NCBI RefSeq assembly: GCF_017916515.1
Contig: NZ_JAFMTA010000001.1
Coordinates: 2,345,127 to 2,409,126 of the forward strand
Length of the DNA stretch: 64,000 bases
Reading direction: 5' to 3'
Source: Naasia sp. SYSU D00948
GTDB taxonomy: Bacteria > Actinomycetota > Actinomycetes > Actinomycetales > Microbacteriaceae
Each line of letters begins with the position of its first letter. The stretch's first letter is position 1. The notes beneath the pieces were generated by a model, which saw nothing but the letters and a program-made list of their open reading frames with translations, ran no database searches and was not told the origin of the DNA. Below are positions 19,117 through 26,896 of the stretch, in pieces. The position numbers and the translations under genes are program-made.

Positions 19117-19873
19117 CGATCCGGACCGCGATCCCCGTCGGGCGGCGACCCGATCGGCGATCGCGGTCGGTGTCGCCACCGCCGCATACGGCATCTCGTT
19201 CGGCGCGCTCTCGGTCGCCGCGGGGCTCGACGTGTGGCAGACCTGCGTCCTCAGCCTGCTCATGTTCACGGGGGGCTCGCAGTACGCCCTCGTCGGCGTC
19301 ATCGCCTCGGGCGGCGCGGCAGCGGGACCGGCCGGGATCGCGGGAGCCGCGCTCCTCGGTGCGCGGAACGTCCTCTACGGCATCCGGGTCAAGCCGCTGA
19401 TCGGCGGCGGCTTCTGGCGCAAGGCGGCCGCGGCCGTCTTCACCATCGACGAGTCCACGGCGGTCGCGGTCGCACAGCCGACCCTTGCGGCGCAGCGCCG
19501 CGGCTTCTGGGTGACGGGCCTCGTCATCTACGCGGGCTGGAACCTGACGACGCTCGTCGGCGCGCTCCTCGGGGACGCTCTCGGAGACGTCCGGCAGTAC
19601 GGACTGGACGCCGCGGCCGCCGCGGCCTTCCTCGGCCTCCTCTGGCCGCGCCTCCGCGAGGTCCAGCCGGTCGCGGTCGCCATCGGCGCCGCCGTCGTCG
19701 CCACGGCCCTCGTGCCGGTCCTTCCGCCGGGGCTCCCGGTCCTGCTCGCGGCGCTCGTCGCGGTCGTCGTCGGCACGCTCGACCTGTTCGGGGCGCGCTC
19801 GGCCCTCCCCGATCCCGTCGAGGAGGAGGCGCGCTCGGCCCTTCACGGTTCCGTGGAGGAGGAGCGGACGTGA
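19100..19873 (+). CDS. azlC: AzlC family branched-chain amino acid exporter, large subunit
   Basis: A 257-residue integral membrane protein with the AzlC signature 'GISFGALSVAAGLDVWQTCVLS', 'FTGGSQYALVGV' and 'GARNVLYGI' across its first helices. With AzlD it exports branched-chain amino acids in other bacteria. The GTG start lies within the kinase gene. The C-terminal tail has a tandem duplication, ARSALPDPVEEE followed by ARSALHGSVEEE, of cytoplasmic character. Stop overlaps azlD as GTGA. Confidence 0.9.
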   Translation: MAAPASDPDRDPRRAATRSAIAVGVATAAYGISFGALSVAAGLDVWQTCVLSLLMFTGGSQYALVGVIASGGAAAGPAGIAGAALLGARNVLYGIRVKPLIGGGFWRKAAAAVFTIDESTAVAVAQPTLAAQRRGFWVTGLVIYAGWNLTTLVGALLGDALGDVRQYGLDAAAAAAFLGLLWPRLREVQPVAVAIGAAVVATALVPVLPPGLPVLLAALVAVVVGTLDLFGARSALPDPVEEEARSALHGSVEEERT

Positions 19874-20184
19874 CGCTCTGGCAGATCGTCCTGCTCGCCT
19901 CGATCGTGTGCCTGGCGCTCAAGTTCGCGGGCTACCTGGTGCCCTCCGCCGTGCTCGAGAAGCCGGGCGCCGCCCGCACTGCGAACCTCGTCACGGTCGC
20001 GCTGCTCGCCGCCCTCATCGCGGTGCAGACCCTCGGCGCCGGTACGGACCTCGTGCTCGACGCGCGGGTGCCCGCGGTCGCGTTCGCGGCGGTCCTCTTC
20101 GCGCTGCGGGTTCCGTTCGTCGTCGTCGTGATCGCGGCCGCCGGCGCCGCGGCGCTGCTGCGCGCTCTCGGCTGGGCGGCCTGA
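19870..20184 (+). CDS. azlD: AzlD family branched-chain amino acid exporter, small subunit
   Basis: A 104-residue hydrophobic protein with three to four membrane helices, matching the small AzlD partner: 'LKFAGYLVPSAVLEKPGAART' and a 'VPAVAFAAVLFALRVPFVVVVI' helix. It is translationally coupled to azlC by a 4-base overlap. A long imperfect hairpin (20214-20283) follows. Confidence 0.9.
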   Translation: MTLWQIVLLASIVCLALKFAGYLVPSAVLEKPGAARTANLVTVALLAALIAVQTLGAGTDLVLDARVPAVAFAAVLFALRVPFVVVVIAAAGAAALLRALGWAA

Positions 20185-20213
20185 GGACCACGGCGCCGCG
20201 CGGCGGCGGAGCC

Positions 20214-20283
20214 GAGATCGGCAACGGCGACGACAACCGGCAACAGTGCACGGCTGCCCTTTGTCGGTCGCGTTGCCGATCTC
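20214..20283. repeat. Long imperfect intergenic hairpin between azlD and def
   Basis: Outer 13-bp arms GAGATCGGCAACG and CGTTGCCGATCTC are perfect. Inner pairs CGACAA/TTGTCG and GGCA/TGCC extend each arm to 29 bases around a 12-base loop. It separates convergent genes and may end both transcripts, but it has no T-run. Confidence 0.6.
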
Positions 20284-20320
20284 CGAGCGGAGCGGCAGGG
20301 GCGGTCAGCTCGAGCCGGCC

Positions 20321-20887
20321 TCAGCCCTCGAGGTCGTCCACGCCGGGCAGCCACGAGGCCCCCGGCTTCCCCCAGCCGCGCTTCACGACCGCCTTCGTGG
20401 CACGTCGATGGTGCAGGAACTCGAGCCGGTCCACGTAGAGGACGCCGTTGAGGTGGTCGAACTCGTGCTGGAAGATGCGGGCGAACCAGCCGGACGCCTC
20501 GATCTCGAACGGCTTCTCATCGAGGTCCACGGCCCGCAGGAGCGCGCGATCCGCTCGGCGCAGCGGGAACCGCTCGCCCGGCACCGACAGGCACCCCTCC
20601 GACTCCGTGTCCTCGTCCGCCTCGCCGGTCGGGGGAGGGGAGATCCAGAGCTCCGGGTTGATCGCGACGCCGCGGCGCTCGTTGCCCTGCTCGTCCGGGT
20701 AGTTGTACACGAACAGGCGCAGGGGGACACCGACCTGCGGCGCGGCGAGGCCGACTCCGGGCGCGGCGAACATGGTGTCGTACATGTCGGCGACGAGGGT
20801 GCGCAGCTCGTCGTCGAAGCGCGTCACCGGCTCGGCCGGCTCGTGCAGCACGGGATCGCCCGTGATGCGGATCGGGAGGATCGCCAT
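20321..20887 (-). CDS. def: Peptide deformylase
   Basis: Removes the N-formyl group from nascent proteins. All three metal motifs are present: GVGLAAPQ (44-51), EGCLS (97-101, metal Cys99) and HEFDH (141-145, metal His141 and His145 with catalytic Glu142). The length of 188 residues suits the actinobacterial type. It is divergent from the DMT-like transporter gene with only 46 bases between starts, and convergent with azlCD. Confidence 0.95.
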   Translation of the reverse strand: MAILPIRITGDPVLHEPAEPVTRFDDELRTLVADMYDTMFAAPGVGLAAPQVGVPLRLFVYNYPDEQGNERRGVAINPELWISPPPTGEADEDTESEGCLSVPGERFPLRRADRALLRAVDLDEKPFEIEASGWFARIFQHEFDHLNGVLYVDRLEFLHHRRATKAVVKRGWGKPGASWLPGVDDLEG

Positions 20888-20920
20888 ATGCCGCTAAGAC
20901 TATCGACCGGGGGCCGCCGG

Positions 20921-20926
20921 TAAGGT
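20921..20926 (+). promoter_or_regulatory. Leaderless -10 box for the DMT-like transporter
   Basis: TAAGGT followed by seven bases and the GTG at 20934. The same TAAGGT-7-GTG arrangement recurs in the island at 30756. Confidence 0.55.
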
Positions 20927-20933
20927 CGTCACC

Positions 20934-21848
20934 GTGCCGCCGGAGCTGACCGATCTGACAGAGCAGCTCCTGTCCCGTCCTCGTCAGGCGCTCGGCATCC
21001 CGATCGCGATCGTCGGTGCCGTCTTCCTCAGTCTCGGCGCGCAGTTCCAGCACCGCGGGGTGTCCAAGGTCGAGGAGCACCACAGCGACGAGGTGCCGGG
21101 ACTGTCGATGCGGCAGCTCATGATCCTGCTGCGCCGGCCCGCCTGGGTGGTGGGCACGATCCTCCTCGGTCTCGCGATCGTGCTGCAGCTCACGAGTCTG
21201 CGCTTCTCGCCGCTCATCGTGGTGCAGCCGCTCGGGGCGATCGCGCTGGTGATCACCGCCGTGCTCAACGCCCGGCTGAGCAGGGTCCGGCTCAACAAGC
21301 GCACGATCCGGGCGATCATCCTCTGCGTCGGCGGAGTGGGGATCTTCGTGACGATCGCCGCCTTCACCGCGGTGGACGTGGTGGTCGACGAGTCGCACCT
21401 CATCACGATCCTCGTGATCCTGGCGCTCGTGTTCGCCGCGTTCCTCGTGGCCTTCCTCCTGCTGCGCCACCACATCTCTGCGGTGATCTACATCATCGGC
21501 GCCGGAGTGCTCTACGGCTTCGTCGCCACCCTCGCGAAGGTGGTGATCAACCGCCTGGTGCAGGGCGACTTCGAGTGGCTCACGCTCACGTGCCTCGCCG
21601 GCCTCCTCGCCGCGGGCGGCCTCGGCGCCTACTTCGTGCAGACGGCCTATTCGGCCGGACCGCCGGATCTCGTGATCGCGGGCCTCACCGTCATCGACCC
21701 GATGGTCGCCGTCGGCATCGGCGTCATCGTGCTCGGCGAGGCGGCGGCCGCGCCGCTGTACGCGGTCGTCGCGTTCGTGATCGCCGGAGCCATCGCGGTC
21801 TACGGCGTCTTCGATCTCTCCAAGCACCACCCGCAGGTTCGCCGCTGA
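20934..21848 (+). CDS. DMT-superfamily (EamA/NIPA-like) membrane transporter
   Basis: A 304-residue protein with about nine hydrophobic helices. The opening 'PIAIVGAVFLSLGAQFQHRGV' and 'LIVVQPLGAIALVITAVLNA' resemble actinobacterial DMT proteins of the NIPA/EamA group, some of which have been linked to magnesium or metabolite export. The pattern of two related halves is visible but no substrate can be assigned. GTG start, leaderless -10 box. It precedes the glycosyltransferase gene with a 95-base gap and a TAGCGT box, so the two are probably separate units. Confidence 0.75.
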   Translation: MPPELTDLTEQLLSRPRQALGIPIAIVGAVFLSLGAQFQHRGVSKVEEHHSDEVPGLSMRQLMILLRRPAWVVGTILLGLAIVLQLTSLRFSPLIVVQPLGAIALVITAVLNARLSRVRLNKRTIRAIILCVGGVGIFVTIAAFTAVDVVVDESHLITILVILALVFAAFLVAFLLLRHHISAVIYIIGAGVLYGFVATLAKVVINRLVQGDFEWLTLTCLAGLLAAGGLGAYFVQTAYSAGPPDLVIAGLTVIDPMVAVGIGVIVLGEAAAAPLYAVVAFVIAGAIAVYGVFDLSKHHPQVRR

Positions 21849-21943
21849 CGCCCGTTTCCCACGGCTCGCCGGTCGGCGCCCGCTCGTCCCGAGAGCGTGC
21901 GGTAGCGTGAAAACCGCCCGAGAAGAGAGCTGATCTCAGTCCT

Positions 21944-23260
21944 ATGGCCCCGCAAGGAATCCCGATCGACGCCTCATCCTCCGCCGGCGCAGGTTCCGGC
22001 GACGACCGCCCGCTGCGCGTCCTCATCGTCGGCGACACGTTCCCGCCCGACGTGAACGGCGCCGCGAACTTCAGCGTCCGCCTCGCCGCGGGTCTCGCCG
22101 AGCGCGGCCACGAGGTGCACGTGATCGCGCAGTCGCACGACAACCGCCAGGGTGTGTACCGCGAAGAGCATGCAGGACAGACCCTCACGGTCCATCGCCT
22201 GCTCAGCATGCGCTGGCTCCGGCACGACTGGATCCGGTTCGTGTACCCGTGGCGCATCAACGCGAATGCCGGGCGCATCATCGACCAGGTCAAGCCGGAT
22301 GTCGTGCACATCCAGTCGCACTTCATCGCCGGCCGCGGCGCCTCGACCGAGGCCGTGAAGCGGAGCGTCCGCGTCGTCGCGACGAACCACTTCATGCCGG
22401 AGAACCTGATCGAGTTCACGGGGCTGCCCCGCTTCGTCTGGGGCTTCGCGGTCAAGCGCGCCTGGGCCGACGCGGCCCGGATCCTCGGCAGGGCCGCGGA
22501 GGTCACGACGCCGACGCGTCGCGCCGCCGAGTACCTCGAGCAGCAGACGGGGCTGCGCGGCGTCCACGCCGTCTCCTGCGGCATCCGCGCGGCGGACTAC
22601 ACGCCGAGCTTCGAGCCCCGCGTGCAGAACCGCATCGCCTTCTGCGGCCGGGTCGCGCCCGAGAAGCAGCTCGACAAGCTGCTCGACGCCGTCGCACTGC
22701 TGCCCGCGGACCTCGACGTGCACGTGGACATCGTGGGCGAGGGCGACCAGCGCCGGAACCTGGAGAACCAGGCGACGAGGCTCGGCATCCGCGACCGCGT
22801 GGTGTTCCACGGCCGCGTCACCGACGCCCGCTTGCGCCGCGTCCTCACCGAGGCGACGCTCTTCGCGATGCCGAGCATCGCGGAGCTGCAGAGCATCGCG
22901 ACCATGGAGGCCATGGCGTCCGGACTGCCGGTCGTCGCCGCCAACGCGATGGCCCTGCCGCACCTCGTGCACGACGGCGAGAACGGCTACCTGTTCCCGC
23001 CCGGCGACGTCGGCGCGCTGGCCGACCGCATCGAGCGCGTGCTGCGCCTCCCGGAGGAGGAGCTGCTCGTGATGAAGAACGCGTCGCTGCGCCTGATCGA
23101 GCCCCACGACATCGAGACGACGCTGCAGGTGTTCGAGCGGCTGTACCGGGGTGAGCACGTCGAGGACCCGGTCACCGAGGTGCCCCCGCTCAGCGCGAAG
23201 CTGCGGGAGCAGTTCCGCTCGCTCCGCCGCCGCGTGCGGTCGGCCGCGGCGCTCGACTAG
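21944..23260 (+). CDS. GT4-family glycosyltransferase
   Basis: A 438-residue GT-B glycosyltransferase. The N-terminal domain begins 'VLIVGDTFPPDVNGAANFSVRLA', typical of actinobacterial mannosyl/glucosyltransferases acting on lipid carriers. The C-terminal donor domain has 'FCGRVAPEKQLDKLLDAV', 'VVFHGRVTDARL' and the E-x7-E motif 'SIAELQSIATMEAMASGLPVV'. It lacks a signal peptide and probably acts at the inner membrane face. A putative -10 TAGCGT lies at 21903-21908. Acceptor unknown; a role in phosphatidylinositol mannoside-like lipids or lipoglycans is possible. Confidence 0.85.
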   Translation: MAPQGIPIDASSSAGAGSGDDRPLRVLIVGDTFPPDVNGAANFSVRLAAGLAERGHEVHVIAQSHDNRQGVYREEHAGQTLTVHRLLSMRWLRHDWIRFVYPWRINANAGRIIDQVKPDVVHIQSHFIAGRGASTEAVKRSVRVVATNHFMPENLIEFTGLPRFVWGFAVKRAWADAARILGRAAEVTTPTRRAAEYLEQQTGLRGVHAVSCGIRAADYTPSFEPRVQNRIAFCGRVAPEKQLDKLLDAVALLPADLDVHVDIVGEGDQRRNLENQATRLGIRDRVVFHGRVTDARLRRVLTEATLFAMPSIAELQSIATMEAMASGLPVVAANAMALPHLVHDGENGYLFPPGDVGALADRIERVLRLPEEELLVMKNASLRLIEPHDIETTLQVFERLYRGEHVEDPVTEVPPLSAKLREQFRSLRRRVRSAAALD

Positions 23261-23509
23261 CGGTTCAGCACCGCGGACTCAGTGGTCCCTGAAGGAGCGC
23301 AGGTCCGAGAGGTGCGCGATCGGTCGCGCCTCATGTCGTGCTTACGGGGCGGACGGATCGCGCTGCGGGGCCCGCTGCGTCACGTTATAGAGGGCGCCTA
23401 CGACGGTCGGGGAACCAGGCGGGCCGCAGGCGCGCCAAGGATCGCACTTGTGCCGGTCCAGCACTGCGGAGGAGCATCGCACTGCCATGAGCCGGGACGA
23501 GGGAGCGAT

Positions 23510-24605
23510 ATGAGCGAGGACGAGCTCGCCGCGTCGCGCGCCGACACGAACGCCTTCGCGAACCGGGTGCTCACCTCGGCGCGGCCTCATCGACCTCGTC
23601 AGCATCCACCTCGGGGACCGGCTCGGCTGGTACCGAGCGCTGGCGGATGCGGGGCACTCGGGCCTGACCTCCACCGCGCTCTCCGAGGCGACGGGAACGG
23701 CCGAGCGGTACGCGCGGGAGTGGCTCGAGCAGCAGGCGGTCTCGGGCATCCTCACCGTCCGCGAGACGGGAGCGGACGGCGCCCACCAGTTCGTCCTCCC
23801 GCCGGCGGTGCGGGAGGTTCTGGCCGATCCGGCGTCCCTCGCGTACCTGGCACCGGTCGCCCGAATGTTCGGAGCGTCCCTCGCCCAGCTCCCCGCGCTC
23901 CTCGAGGCGTATCGGAGCGGGGGAGGGGTGTCCTGGGATCAGCTCGGCGACGATGCCCGGGAGTCGCAGGCGGACGTGAACCGCCCGTTGTTCGAGAAGC
24001 AGCTCGCGTCCGCCCTCGCCGCGAGCGGAGAGGTCCACGATCGGCTCTCCCGCCCCGGCGTTCGCATTGCGGACGTCGGATGCGGGGCGGGCTGGTCGAC
24101 GATCGCGCTCGCCAGGGCCTATCCGCACGCCACCCTGCTCGGAGTGGACATCGATCCGCCCTCGATCGCCCGCGCTCGGGAGAACGCCGCTGATGCGGGC
24201 GTAGCCGACCGGATCGAGTTCCGGCATGAGGACGCGGCCGGGCTGACAGGGGAGCGATTCGACGCCGCGTTCGTCTTCGAGGCCGTCCACGACCTCCCTC
24301 ACCCGCAGGACGTCCTGCGCGCGATCCGCGCCTCCCTCGTCGAGGACGGTGTGCTGGTCCTGATGGACGAGGCGGTCGCCGAGAAGTTCGCGCCTGATGG
24401 CGACGAGCTGGAGCGGTTGATGTACGGCTACAGCCTCCTCGTGTGCCTGCCTGACAGCCTCTCCGCCCCGAACTCTGCCGCGACGGGGACGGTGATGCGG
24501 CCTGCCACCCTCCAGCGCTACGCCGGGCAGGCGGGCTTCAGCGCCGTCGAGGTGCTGCCGATCGAGGACTTCGGGTTCTTCCGGTTCTACCTGCTCCGCC
24601 CCTGA
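23510..24605 (+). pseudogene. Frameshifted class I SAM-dependent methyltransferase
   Basis: The N-terminus 'MSEDELAASRADTNAFANR' opens at ATG 23510 behind a GAGGGA box. At about 23580-23585 the reading frame changes: the expected continuation 'GLIDLVSIHLGDRLGWYRAL' is in another frame, which then runs open to the TGA at 24605 but has no start codon before GTG 23808. Downstream parts are intact: a winged-helix-like N-domain, then the SAM motif VADVGCGAGWS-like 'IADVGCGAGWS', and 'LGVDIDPPSIARAREN'. This is either a real pseudogene (one extra or two missing bases) or a sequencing error. It sits just upstream of the tRNA used as the island's insertion site. Confidence 0.75.
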
Positions 24606-24667
24606 CGGCGGCAAGCAGGCGAGCCGCGCTTCCTCATCGCGAGCGGGCGCTAGGGTGGGACGATTCC

Positions 24668-24741
24668 GGGGCGGTAGCTCAGCCGGTTAGAGCAGCGGAC
24701 TCATAATCCGTCGGTCACGGGTTCAAGTCCCGTCCGCCCTA
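24668..24741 (+). tRNA. tRNA with anticodon CAT (elongator Met, or Ile2)
   Basis: Complete cloverleaf: acceptor GGGGCGG with CCGCCCT (G1-U72 wobble), D-arm TAGCTCAGCCGGTTAGAGCA, anticodon loop CTCATAA, T-stem ACGGG/CCCGT and discriminator A. CCA is not encoded. The lack of an unpaired position 1-72 argues against initiator tRNA. Elongator Met and lysidine-modified Ile2 cannot be separated by eye. A TAGGGT -10 box lies at 24651-24656. Its 3' half is the integration target of the island. Confidence 0.92.
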
Positions 24742-24744
24742 CTC
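24705..24744. repeat. Left attachment site (attL)
   Basis: These 40 bases, from the anticodon stem of the tRNA to three bases past its end, are identical to 46715-46754. The copy inside the intact tRNA lies next to the integrase gene. Confidence 0.92.
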
Positions 24745-24796
24745 CAAGTCCTTCTTGATCAGGGTTTCTTGTCCTCCTCTGAAGGGCAGAGACTTG

Positions 24797-25150
24797 ATGA
24801 GCACAACGTTTATTCAACGTTTATTCGCCGGCGCCCGCCTTCTGTGGCATCCCGCGGGGCAGGTGCACGGCCCGGTTCGGTCCTCCTGGGATCCCCTCGC
24901 GCACCTAGGGGACATGGACGTACAGAACTTCTCAGGGCTCGGCCTCGAGCCGATGCTGACCACGAGCGAGCTCGCCAACTACCTGGGCGTGCGCACACAG
25001 GCGATCTACGACCTTCGGACCGAGGGCCGTGGGCCATCCGGGATCCGGGTCGGGCGGGAGATCCGCTTCCGGGTGTCCGATGTGCTCCGCTGGTTGGAGG
25101 GCCTGTCGGAGCAGGAACGGGACGCGACGCCCTCGGGGGAGCAGCGCTGA
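24797..25150 (+). CDS. Helix-turn-helix protein, probable excisionase
   Basis: Small MerR/HTH_17-like protein: 'MLTTSELANYLGVRTQAIYDLR' forms the helix-turn-helix, followed by the wing 'GREIRFRVSDVLRWLE'. Such proteins next to integrases bend DNA at att sites and set the direction of recombination. The start is uncertain: ATG 24797 gives 117 residues, while ATG 24914 would give 78, closer to the usual excisionase size, and would leave the tandem repeat at 24805-24826 outside the gene. The stop overlaps the integrase ATG (TGATG), so both are made together. Confidence 0.8.
   Translation: MSTTFIQRLFAGARLLWHPAGQVHGPVRSSWDPLAHLGDMDVQNFSGLGLEPMLTTSELANYLGVRTQAIYDLRTEGRGPSGIRVGREIRFRVSDVLRWLEGLSEQERDATPSGEQR
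24805..24826. repeat. Tandem repeat near attL (putative arm site)
   Basis: Two adjacent copies of AACGTTTATTC. A related ACGTTTATTC occurs near the other end of the island at 46553-46562. AT-rich repeats of this kind flanking both att cores are typical of integrase arm or excisionase sites. Confidence 0.5.
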
Positions 25151-26337
25151 TGGCGGGCCGCCCCCGGCTGCCGATCGGCACGTTCGGCGCGATCACGACG
25201 ACTGAGATCGCGCCGCGGCGATTCCGCGCAACGACCCGCGTGCGCGACTGGGACGGCCGGACGCGGCAGGTGGCCGCCACCGGCTCCAGCCGGAGCGCGG
25301 CGCAGACCGCACTCAAGGTCGACCTCACCCGGCGCATGCGCGGGGGCGACGCGGCGGAGGGATTGAACGCTGACTCGCCGTTTCCGGAACTGGCCGAGGC
25401 CTGGCTTGAGGATCTTCTGCTCGACGTCGATCGCGCCGAGAGCACGAAGGAGATCTACGAGCGCGAGCTGCGGAGTCTGGTGCTGCCGTTCTTCCACAGC
25501 TTCACCGTCCGTGAGGTGACCGTCGGCCGGATCGAGCGCTTCATCAAGCTACAGCGCGCCAAGTCCTACACGCGGGCGAAGCACTCCCGCACGATCCTCA
25601 GCATGGTCCTGGCGTTCGCCGTGCGGCGCGAGATCATCCCGCGCAACCCGGTCAAGGAGACCTCGCGGATGAAGAAGCCCAAGCACACTCCGAAGGCGCT
25701 CACTCCCGAGCAGATCGCCGCCATCCGCGCCGCGGCCGCGGCATGGCGGACGGCGGAGGGCATCATGGGCCCGAAGCCGGACGGGCTGATCCGCGACCTC
25801 GTCGAGGTGATGCTCGGCACCGCGACCCGGATCGGCGAGGCACTCGCGCTCCGGGCGAGCGACGTCGACATGGCCGCCGACCCGCCGCGGGTCCACGTCA
25901 GCGGCACGATCGTCGTGCGCAAGGGCGCTGGCGTGATGCGTCAGTCGCATCCGAAGACGCACGAGTCGAACCGGGTGGTTGGAGTACCGCTGTTCGCGGC
26001 CGAGGTGATCCGGCGTCGCCTCGCACTCGGCGAGGGCGAGGACCAGGAGCGACTGCTGTTCCCATCGCGAAAGGGCACCCCTCTCACGCCCCACAACGTT
26101 CGGCGCACTTTCCGGGAGGTACTCAAGGCGGCCGGGCTTGACGGGATGGAGATCACGCCCCATGCGTTCCGTCGAACCGGCGCGACGCTGCTCGCGACCG
26201 AGCTCGGCATTCAGACCGCGGCCGACGTGCTCGGGCACACCTCGACCGCAACAACGAGGGCCCACTACGCGGAGCCTGACCGGAGGGTGAAGTCGGAGCC
26301 CGCCGCCGTGCTGCAACGGCTCGCTCCGCCGTCATAG
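25150..26337 (+). CDS. int: Tyrosine recombinase / site-specific integrase
   Basis: A 395-residue phage-type integrase that should recombine the 40-bp tRNA-derived att sites. The AP2-like arm-binding start 'GAITTTEIAPRRFRATTRVRD' is followed by a SAM-like core-binding domain (about 75-180) and the catalytic domain. Active-site residues visible are Arg in 'GTATRIGEALALR', His-x-x-Arg in 'TPHAFRRTGA', the second His in 'LGHTSTATTRAHY', and the nucleophile Tyr at the end of that motif. Transcribed away from the tRNA; translation coupled to the upstream HTH gene. A clear terminator follows. Confidence 0.95.
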   Translation: MAGRPRLPIGTFGAITTTEIAPRRFRATTRVRDWDGRTRQVAATGSSRSAAQTALKVDLTRRMRGGDAAEGLNADSPFPELAEAWLEDLLLDVDRAESTKEIYERELRSLVLPFFHSFTVREVTVGRIERFIKLQRAKSYTRAKHSRTILSMVLAFAVRREIIPRNPVKETSRMKKPKHTPKALTPEQIAAIRAAAAAWRTAEGIMGPKPDGLIRDLVEVMLGTATRIGEALALRASDVDMAADPPRVHVSGTIVVRKGAGVMRQSHPKTHESNRVVGVPLFAAEVIRRRLALGEGEDQERLLFPSRKGTPLTPHNVRRTFREVLKAAGLDGMEITPHAFRRTGATLLATELGIQTAADVLGHTSTATTRAHYAEPDRRVKSEPAAVLQRLAPPS

Positions 26338-26414
26338 AGCAGGAGGGCGGGCGGGTCGTGGATCCACGTCGAGACCTCGCCGGTGCTTGATAAACCTCGG
26401 TCCGCGGACGAATG

Positions 26415-26443
26415 AGCGGTGGTGCCACGGTGGCACCACCGCT
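26415..26443 (+). terminator. Terminator after the integrase gene
   Basis: Arms AGCGGTGGTGCCA and TGGCACCACCGCT (13 bp, perfect) with a three-base loop, followed by CTTTAT. Confidence 0.8.
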
Positions 26444-26896
26444 CTTTATGGGAGATCAGGCAAACCGACGCAGGTGAGGCAGGCAGGCAGCGCGCGGCTG
26501 CGCGCCCTCGCCGCTACGGGCTCGGCTAGTCCCACCTGTGCTCTCCTCTCGACCGTTCAGAGTTCTCCACAAGGTAGGTACGCAGCGTCGCCCCGCCAAT
26601 GAGCCGTCGCGACGATATTTGGGGGAGAACTCACAGCCGAAACCGGGCGCGGTTCAACTTGGTGACGACCAAGGGCAACCGGCCGTCGCCAATCAAGACC
26701 CGGCAGCGCCGGACCCGCGCGCGGACCCCCCTCCGCGTTCCCGGCTCGGCGCCCGGATGGCCGCCTCCCTCTCGGCTCACGACCCTGACCCGTCTTGGCC
26801 GTCGCGAGCGTCGACACCACTGAAGCTGCCACGCCTCTTGCAGATGAGGCGCCTCCCGGGTTCGGCGGCGCACCTTCCTGCCGGAGGTGCGTGTCG
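26444..26896. other. Gene-poor region upstream of the relaxase; oriT candidate
   Basis: No convincing gene. It contains three tandem GGCA units and a strong GCGCGC-GGCT-GCGCGC hairpin at 26490-26505. Relaxase genes of this type usually lie beside their origin of transfer, so this is the most likely place for oriT, but no known nic sequence is recognised. Confidence 0.35.

Noticed and set aside
26599-26823. A possible 74-residue Arg-rich gene before the relaxase
   Set aside because: Composition is that of a chance GC-rich frame, no ribosome site is present, and the region is more likely to hold oriT.
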